Positions 56,937 to 64,000 of a stretch of 64,000 nucleotides of DNA are shown one piece after another. Positions within the stretch are counted from its first letter, which is position 1, and the number at the start of each line of letters is the position of its first letter. Made by a program: the position numbers and the translations under genes. This stretch comes from Dillenia suffruticosa (taxonomy: Eukaryota; Streptophyta; Magnoliopsida; Dilleniales; Dilleniaceae): positions 8,726,501 to 8,790,500 of the forward strand of contig JAVTVX010000018.1 in NCBI GenBank assembly GCA_033439265.1, in the 5' to 3' direction. Under the pieces are notes generated by a model. It was given only the letters and a program-made list of their open reading frames with translations, made no database searches and was not told the DNA's origin.

Positions 56937-59915
56937 TGAAACACCGAAAAATTTAGTGTTAGGATTTTTTATTTAATTTTTTATTTTTCTCTAGGAAATT
57001 TCTAGAGAAACCAATTGTAATCGCCTCTAGGTTTTGGATGTAACACAAAAAAAATTCAATGTTTGAATTTTTTAATTTATTATTTCCTATAATTACCAAG
57101 TGTTGGATTATTCATTTTTTTATATATAAATCATAAGGTATTAAATAGTTTGGTGGTGTAATAACCTTTTAAAAAACTTGAAGTCATGGGTTCAAACCTC
57201 CTGGGAGACAAAGGACGAGGGATTTCTTCCATTTATAAGTGACAAGTAGCCTTGTGGATGGATAAGTTGACTTGGGGGCTTATGAAAATTTGGGTTGGCT
57301 TGTGCAAGGGTGAGGCACCTTGTGAGTGCAGGAGAGGCGCCTTGCATGGGTGCAGAGAAGGGCTTCTGAGTCTTGGAGTTATTGAGTCACCTTGCACGCC
57401 ATGATAAGGTAACCCAGGACTCAAGAAATTTATTTTTGTTAAGTAAAGAAGTCATTAAGGTGACCTGAGGAGTTGCTAAGGCGAGTTGAGGAGTTTGAAC
57501 TTCAAAATTTTTAAGTCTGCACATCAACAAGTCACATTGTCGCCGGCACAAGCCAACCTGCCATATTCAAGCCTAAGAAAAACATGTCTGCAGAAAAAAC
57601 AATGCGACTCACCAAAGAAGTGAGGCGACTTGTGGATATTTCAAGAAGGAAATTGGGTCATCTTGCGCTACTTTTGAGATAACTTGAGGGCTTAATAAAA
57701 CAAAGAGTAAGCCGACTTGTTGGATAACAAGACGACTTGGCCTCTGAAAACCTTAGACATATAAGGTCTCTTGTGCTATTTGCAAGCTTACTCATGAGTG
57801 TGAAATATTGCGAAATGACAAAAAGAGTCGAACAAATGTGAACAAACCTTAAAAATAAGAAGGGACAAATCGGAGATTTCACACCCCACTATTAAAAAGG
57901 CTTGAAGAAGCCTTCATTCTCATTTCTTCTCTCCCAAAGTCTCTGTCTTCTATCTCGCTCGACTTTCCCTCTCGACTCTCATCTCTCTCGTCTACCTCTC
58001 TCAATCTCTCACAAAATCAATAACATTTCCCTTAAACCCACTCTATAAAACTTCCAAATCCTCAATCAACACTTGGATTGGGATAGATTTGGAGAAACAA
58101 AAACTAGGGTTTGCTCAAAATGGGAAAAATCTAGGGTTTTTGAAACCCAATATTCAAAGTTCAATATAAGCACGAAATTAAGGTAATTTCTTTTTTCTAA
58201 ACATGGATTTAGTTCTATTACTCATGAATATGATTTTTATGCTTGGATTTGAGAAATTTATAGAGAGACAAAATTAAGATTTTGGACAAAGTTGATTCAG
58301 AAAAAATTCGTGGAATTCTTTTGAGATAATCTTTCTCTCTCAACCTAGATCTTTGTTTTTATAGTATGAATTTGGATTATTAAACATGGATTGTGAGATT
58401 TGATTTGGGGATTAAAATTTAGGGATTATAAATGTTGAGATTTGGAGAAAACCCATAAACACTAATCATAGCATGGTTTAACCTTTAATTCATATTTATT
58501 GCTTTATTAAAATTCAATTGGAATCCAAGAAGGGATCATTGTAGTTTGATTGTGAATTGAGAGTGATTACCCTCTCAAGAGGTAAATGATTTTATGATTG
58601 TACTTAAATAAAAAAAATGTTTTATTGAATTTTCCAAATGAATTTCAACACTTGGATTTAAATGCTTTAGTATGTGTGGAATATCTCAATGATTGGATTT
58701 TGAATTCTTATGCATCTTATATACTTTGAATGAATAAATGTGTCATGTGAAATTGTGGATATTGAACCCATTGGTATAATGAATACTAATGAGAAATTAT
58801 TGAAATTGTTGGCACATGAATTGGATTTATGATTTTTATGAAATGGTGCATATGATTTGGCTTGGGGTGAGAGGCTGAATCTCTATTAGATGACTAGTCA
58901 TTTTTCGTTACGGAGCAACCTGACGGAGTAACGTAGTGGGCTTGGTGGAACATGGGATGTAGCCAAGCACGTGCGGTGTATTTATGCTAGATATGATAAA
59001 TAAGGTGGTGGGATCGTCAGTTGCACCACCCACGTGTCATCCAACATCAAAGATTGGGGAATTTTTAAAATATGAAAATTATTAAAGCTCTTGATGGTTC
59101 CACCCTAGGTTATGGTAGACCTTTGTTGGGAACAATGATTTGGTTTGCCCCGAATTTGAAAATGTAAAATAACCGGATGCATTTGAAATAGACTATGACC
59201 ATTGTGAATTATGATGATTTTGGAAACAATGGTTCAAATTTATTCATTTATTGGATGAAATTGCGAATGACATGATTGTTTGAACTATATATATTTGATA
59301 TATCCATCGCACCAAGCATATTTTTGTACAATTTGTATCTCACTCACTGGGTATATTATATACTCACCCCTCCTACTTCCATTTTTATAGTGGAAGTTTA
59401 GTCGAGACTTATGAACGCCTAGAGTGATTTGAAGAACCTTGTTTGTCAGACTTTTTTAGGTAATAGTTTTCATTTGGAATTGAGGTATTATTGGATCCAA
59501 GTGGAGACAATCGTGTATTTATTTTGAAAACTTATTTTCTACTATGTTTATTTGGGTTTGGAACCTGATTATGGTTTGTAAAATTAAAATGAGGACCCTT
59601 TTCCTTAATTTCTTTGAATTTTCTTTGAGAATTGTTTTGGAGAAATTTTATGTGGATCCCTTGAATAGGGATTTATTTATATTTTGTGAATTTGATTTGA
59701 ACGGTTAGGTTGACCGGACGCATGCATGTTTTGAGCAGAGATAAACCGAGTTGATCATTTGATTGTGCGAATGAATGCATGCTGTTTTATTTTGATGGAA
59801 AATAGGTGGATATTAAAATATCGTGCGGTATCTCGGAACATAGAGTGGGGTTCACACGTGTTTCGGTATAGTGCGGTAATTGTCGTGTGCTCAATGGGTG
59901 GGTCGGAGCGTGACA
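56937..59915 (+). repeat. 5' LTR of the gag-only gypsy element
   Basis: 2,979 bp, ending GTGACA before the PBS. The first 550 bp align with 63453-64000. The 57240-57800 part has irregular G-rich repeats of the form RAGNCGACTTG, such as GAGGCGACTTG and AAGCCGACTTG. Plus-strand TCACTGGGTATATTATATACTCACC near 59342 is a common block in Tekay-like LTRs. Confidence 0.85.
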
Positions 59916-59936
59916 TTGGTATTGGTATCAAAACCT
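59916..59936 (+). other. Primer binding site, with duplicated TTGGTA
   Basis: TTGGTATTGGTATCAAAACC follows the LTR end directly; the second TTGGTATCA is the iMet primer core. The extra TTGGTA looks like a 6-bp duplication. Confidence 0.7.
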
Positions 59937-60183
59937 AGGTTTTTGATTTAAGAATATGTTAAAATGTTTGAAAACCTTTCACAAGTATTATAAAGGTCTT
60001 CATTTGTTTTCAAACTATTTTGAAATGTTTGATGTTTACAATATTCAAATAATTTCAAAAGTCTCATATGAGTCCTAGAAAGTTAGGATTATAATTTTTA
60101 GGGGGTTAAGCTCGTAGTTTGACTTGCATTACATTCATTGAGTTTACGTTTTCTTTTGTAGAGCTATACATCTTAAACAAAGA

Positions 60184-61217
60184 ATGAGAAACCCAAATAA
60201 GATTCCTCTCACTCATTTGTCCTAACCCAAGGCTGCATCGTCCTCACATGCTCCTCCTTCGACACCGATGCCTTTGACTTTTCTGAAAGAGATTCCTGCT
60301 CCTCCCTTTGCTGCTCTTCAGCAGATGATGGAGTGGTAGAATGCTTATGGAGCTCAGTTACAAGCTCCATATCAAACATTAGTACCTCCACGAGTTTCTC
60401 ATTTTAGGTCTTCTTCTCATTTGAATTTGAATGAGTCATTTAAGGAATCCAACGAGAAATACACCCGTTTCTATAGAAACCAAAAGCGGGAGGAATTTTT
60501 CAGGATTGTGCAAGGAAATAAAACAGTGATTGAATTGAGGCAAAGTTTAAGAAATTATCTAGATATGTCCCTAAGTTCCTTAACTCTGAAGAGATCTTGT
60601 GTGCTATGTTTAAAGCGGGCTCGAATCTGAAAATAAAGGAAAAGATGTCGGCGACTGAAAACCGTACATACACTGATATATTGCAATTGGCCTTGCGGGT
60701 AAAGAAAATAGTGGTTGAGTAAGGAAAAATTGAAGAAAATCTTGGTAAAAGAAAGAAGTTTAAATTCACATCAAGCCAAGACCCCAAGAAGAATAGGAAC
60801 ACAAACCTTTATAGTGGTAATTCCATTTTCGGATTCGTTGGCACCCCATAAAGCCAACGACCATTCATTTTTTGGGTTCCCTACATCTAGTACTGTCTCC
60901 GAGAGTAAATCGGCGAAAAACAATAAGGTACAGTGCAACCACTATGGAAAGTATCATTTAAGGATCTGTCATACACTCAATTATAAATACAGAAAAGAGG
61001 ATCATTTCCGTAATGCTTGCCCAGAATTGGGACGGGGAAACCAATTAGCCCGAGATCACCCTAGTAGATCCATGAGTGTCCAAGTCAACATCCTCACTTC
61101 CTCCCTTAATCTTACACCACGGATAGGAATCAGGAGCAATAATATGGTTGTTCCAACCCAACGTCCGCAAACAAGGTCTCAAACAAAATACTATATGATG
61201 ACTAATGAAGATGTCTA
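60184..61217 (+). pseudogene. gag remnant of the gypsy element
   Basis: Begins near ATG 60184. The N-terminus is Pro-rich; then EKYTRFYRNQKREEF, and in shifted frames the gag core KKLSRYVPKFLNSEEI, LKIKEKMSATENRTYTDILQ and LALRVKKIVVE (60540-60720). A damaged double knuckle CNHYGKYHLRICHTLNY and KYRKEDHFRNACPELGRG is at 60930-61040. After TRSQTKYYMMTNEDV a stop ends the reading. No protease follows. Confidence 0.8.
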
Positions 61218-62949
61218 AAATAATTCAGATAGTCACAGGTAAATTATCTCGGACTTGGATTTGATGATTTAGAAAATTTGGATATAAATACTATGTGGCT
61301 ATAAGTACATGATTTTGAATTAGAGGCATATTGATAATATTGCATGATAATGAATTTATGAGAGATGATTGTGATGTCTTGTAATATTTATAGTAGTAAT
61401 GATGACCATGAACCTTGGTTGAGTTTAGTTGAAGTTGCATTTAATTCCTTTTTGTACATACAGACGTGCGGATTAACTTATTAAGGCCTTGAGTCAATTT
61501 GCTTATACTATATCCTATTTTGTTCATAGGTATGATGAAAATTTTGGATGTTGATGCCTGTGTATTGATTGACTTCATGTTAGTGAGTGGATGGCTATGT
61601 TGAATGTGTAAAATAAATAATTTTAAAATTCTGATTTGTGAAATGAATTTTGAAAAGGTTTCATAATGTTTTGTGATTGTGGTGTACCCAATTGGAATTG
61701 TTGAAAAATCCATAATTCTTTTATTGATTTTTGAATCTATATATACTATGTTACAAAGGAACATTGATTGTGAATTGTGAATTTGCTCTCCTTTGTATGT
61801 GAGCACAAATGCGAATGATAAAATAGATATTTTTTATCACATGGTGCTGGAAAAAGAAAAGACTATAGTATAAGCCTTCTACAAATCGAGCCATTGGGGT
61901 AGCGTGATAAGGGCCGAGTTGAAATTTGGCTTGGTGGTAGGCAGAATAGAGAGCCTCCACAAGTTGTTCCCGTGATAAGGTGGTTGCACCCCATTGAACT
62001 CCGGGCCAACACCAAGGATGGGGTATTTTATGAGAAATTATGGAAAACCCCTTGGTGGATCCTACCAATGACCATTGGTAGGAAAACGATTTTGGAAACT
62101 CCAAAGAAATTTTGAAAATAAAATGAAAATGGATTGTTGATGAACAACTTCTGAGTCATGATGGATTTGATTTGAAATTTTTTATGCAAATGACTTTATT
62201 TAATGCATTGAATTATATGTGACATATGAGTTTGGCACCACCACTCTCACTCCTCGTTCATATTCAGCATGCCATTACAATCCACTCATTGTAAGATGAC
62301 AGTATATAACTGGGATAGTTGCTCTCCCCATAAGAATTTAGAAACTTACAAATTTTGGGAACATGAATATAAACAGTTCTATTGATATTGTAAGTTATTA
62401 AAATTGACAGTGATGCAGTCTCAAGGACAATAGCAGTTGAAACTGTAGTTATGGATTTGATAAAACTCTAGCTGTAGTGGTTGTTGGATAGGGACATGCA
62501 TGGAAAATAAGGTAACGATTGTCACTTATTCTTGATATCTGTGATGTTAAAGTTAGAGGCTGTGATCATGGGTTTGACCACATTATATATGATGGTTCAT
62601 ATTTAGAAGAATTTGGAGTGTTGAAACTAGGTGTTAATTTGCACCACTAGAAACATGAAAGCTATTATAGCAGGTTGTCAGACGCCTTTTTGACAACAGA
62701 CTGGACAAAACACAGGATATTTGTATCAAGAGATTGGAGATTGCATTGCATGGGAAGTACCCATAGAATGGTATTACATGGTCAAATGATACTTCTCGAG
62801 GACAGTTGTTATTATAGTACAAATAAGGTCCATATGATTCAATAAGTGGTTCTTTGAGGTTGAGGAAAGAATATTAAAGACATAGGTTGTCAGTTGTAAG
62901 ATGTAATTTTGGTTAATGGTAAAGTGTAATTGATAATGAATGCAATCAA
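61218..62949. other. Internal sequence of unknown origin
   Basis: No pol motif on either strand. The minus-strand open frame 61751-62104 has no recognised domain. Parts around 61840-62110 and 62270-62340 resemble segments of Tekay-type LTRs only loosely. Confidence 0.4.
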
Positions 62950-63300
62950 CGGGTACATTTTTGTGATAGTAAAATGTTGTTAGACTTTATAATTCTCTAA
63001 ATTCTATCGGAAGAGACACATTGAGATCATTACTAGAGAGGTCAAGGGAGGTCATGTTCTTAACCTTCCAATTTCTATTGAAATTTAATCATTGAGATGA
63101 TTGTAAGAAAGGTTGGAAAAGAACATACATACCAAATTCTCTATTTCTAGAGGAATAAAGCCATAAACCATTTCCTGAAATATTAAGATCCATAAATAAG
63201 GTGAGATCTAAGAATAATAACTAAGATAGTTCAAACCAAAAAAAATTTAAACTCCAATAATGGCTTGAGTTTATATAGAGTATCTATTTCAAGTGGCATG
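62950..63300 (-). pseudogene. Leucine-rich-repeat gene fragment (LRR receptor type)
   Basis: On the minus strand, in two alternating frames, at least three plant-type LRR units can be read: a first with LFMDLNISGNGL then GFIPLEIENL; a second with FSNLSYNHLND and ISIEIGRLR; a third with MTSLDLSSNDLNVSLPIEF. The spacing (about 24 residues) and the LxLSxNxLxGxIPxEIGxL pattern are those of extracellular LRRs of receptor-like kinases and proteins. There are stops and frameshifts, and no signal peptide, transmembrane or kinase region. It lies between gag and the 3' LTR of the gypsy element, so it is either captured host sequence or a remnant inserted there. Confidence 0.75.
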
Positions 63301-63430
63301 ATTCCAATTGTTTACTCTTTGTGGTTTTTATAGTCAAGGTGAAAAGAGGGAAATAATTTAGGTAGGATAACATGAGGATATGATGTCCTTACCATTATGA
63401 CACATAATTTTATTTAAATTTCGAGAATGA

Positions 63431-63452
63431 AATTTCTTTTTAGGAGGTTAAA
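63431..63452 (+). other. Polypurine tract of the gypsy element
   Basis: AATTTCTTTTTAGGAGGTTAAA directly before the LTR start TGTTATAATACCG, the usual chromovirus arrangement. Confidence 0.75.
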
Positions 63453-64000
63453 TGTTATAATACCGAAAAATTTAGTGTTAGAAAATTTCTATTTTATTTT
63501 TGATTTTTCTCTAGAAAATATCGAGAGAAACCAGTTGTAATTGACTCTAAGTTTTGGATGAAACACACAAAAAAATTTAGTGTTTGAATTTTTCAATTTA
63601 TTATTTCCTATAATTATCAAGTGTTGGATTATTCATTTTTTCATATATAAATCATAATGTATTAAATAGTCTGGTGGTGTAATAACTTTTTAGAAAATTT
63701 GAAATCATGGGTTCAAACCTCCTTGGAGACAAAGGATAAGGGATTTCTTCCATTTATAAGTGACAAGTAGCCTTGTGGTGGGATAAGCTGACTTGTGGAC
63801 ATGGAGCTTGTGAGAGGTAAGGGGACTTGTGAAAATTTGGGTTGGCTTATGCAAGGGTGAGTCGCCTTGTGAGTGCAAGAGAAGCTCCTTGCATGTGTGC
63901 AGAGAAGGGCTTCTAAGACTTGGAGTTATTGAGTCGCCTTGCACGTCATGATAAGGAGACCCAGGACTCAAGAAATTTATTTTTGTTAAGTAAAAAAGTC
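63453..64000 (+). repeat. 3' LTR of the gypsy element, cut by the window end
   Basis: Aligns closely with 56937-57440, including GTTCAAACCTCCT(T/G)GGAGACAAAGG and the G-rich GGGTTGGCTTATGCAAGGGTGAGTCGCC block. About 2.4 kb of it must lie outside. Confidence 0.9.

Larger units (their letters stand above)
56937..64000 (+). mobile_element. Ty3/gypsy element with 3-kb LTRs, gag only, runs off the window
   Basis: The left LTR 56937-59915 begins TGAAACACCGAAAAATTTAGTG; the right LTR begins at 63453 with TGTTATAATACCGAAAAATT and continues to the window end. Between them are a PBS, a gag remnant and a leucine-rich-repeat gene fragment; no RT or integrase was found. LTR end GGAGCGTGACA and the TTCTTTTTAGGAGG polypurine tract are like Del/Tekay chromoviruses. 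It sits inside CACTA subterminal repeats (left flank ACTAA). Confidence 0.85.

Noticed and set aside
61751..62104. 117-codon minus-strand open frame in the gypsy interior
   Set aside because: No domain or motif recognised; the region loosely resembles LTR sequence.

Overview
This window is nuclear DNA of a flowering plant. The evidence is AT-rich sequence, one spliced plant gene with four exons (a secretory-type glutaredoxin), and a large load of plant LTR retrotransposons, plus a LINE and a CACTA transposon. I saw no rRNA, tRNA, CRISPR or prokaryotic features. The exact species cannot be told from the sequence.

Layout. 1-5997: AT-rich intergenic DNA with one short coding remnant (419-685) and a decayed LINE on the minus strand (about 1790-2930). 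5998-10541: the only intact-looking host gene, a CPYC glutaredoxin on the minus strand whose four exons join in frame to 136 residues; intron 2 is 3.7 kb. 10845-17018: a decayed Ty3/gypsy element of Tat/Retand type on the minus strand, with recognisable LTRs, protease, RT, RNase H and integrase remnants, a regular 66-bp tandem array near its 3' LTR, and no gag.

18073-51180: a three-level nest. The oldest unit is a Sirevirus-like Ty1/copia element (LTR 18073-18288 plus 47235-49942, then PBS and gag to about 51180). A second Sirevirus-like copia (18289-47234, LTRs about 2.2 kb, gag, pol and an env-like third ORF) sits inside that LTR, flanked by GTTAT/GTTGT. Into this second element two more have inserted: a gag-only Ty3 element (19787-25911, flanked by TTAATA) in its 5' LTR, and a Del/Tekay-type chromodomain Ty3 element (28308-38550, exact 5-bp duplication TAAGA) in its gag-pol junction. 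The LTRs of both copia elements are packed with GTCGAC-centred palindromes and their CpG-decay products GTCAAC and GTTGAC.

52140-56936: a CACTA transposon remnant with a broken TNP2-type transposase (minus strand) and subterminal repeats. 56937-64000: a Ty3/gypsy element with 3-kb LTRs that interrupts the CACTA subterminal region. It carries a gag remnant but no recognisable pol, and contains a fragment of a plant leucine-rich-repeat gene; its right LTR runs off the window.

The genes do not form a pathway. The glutaredoxin is the only likely functional host gene; the rest records successive transposon insertion and decay. The Del/Tekay copy shows mainly C-to-T/G-to-A damage, as expected of methylated plant transposons.
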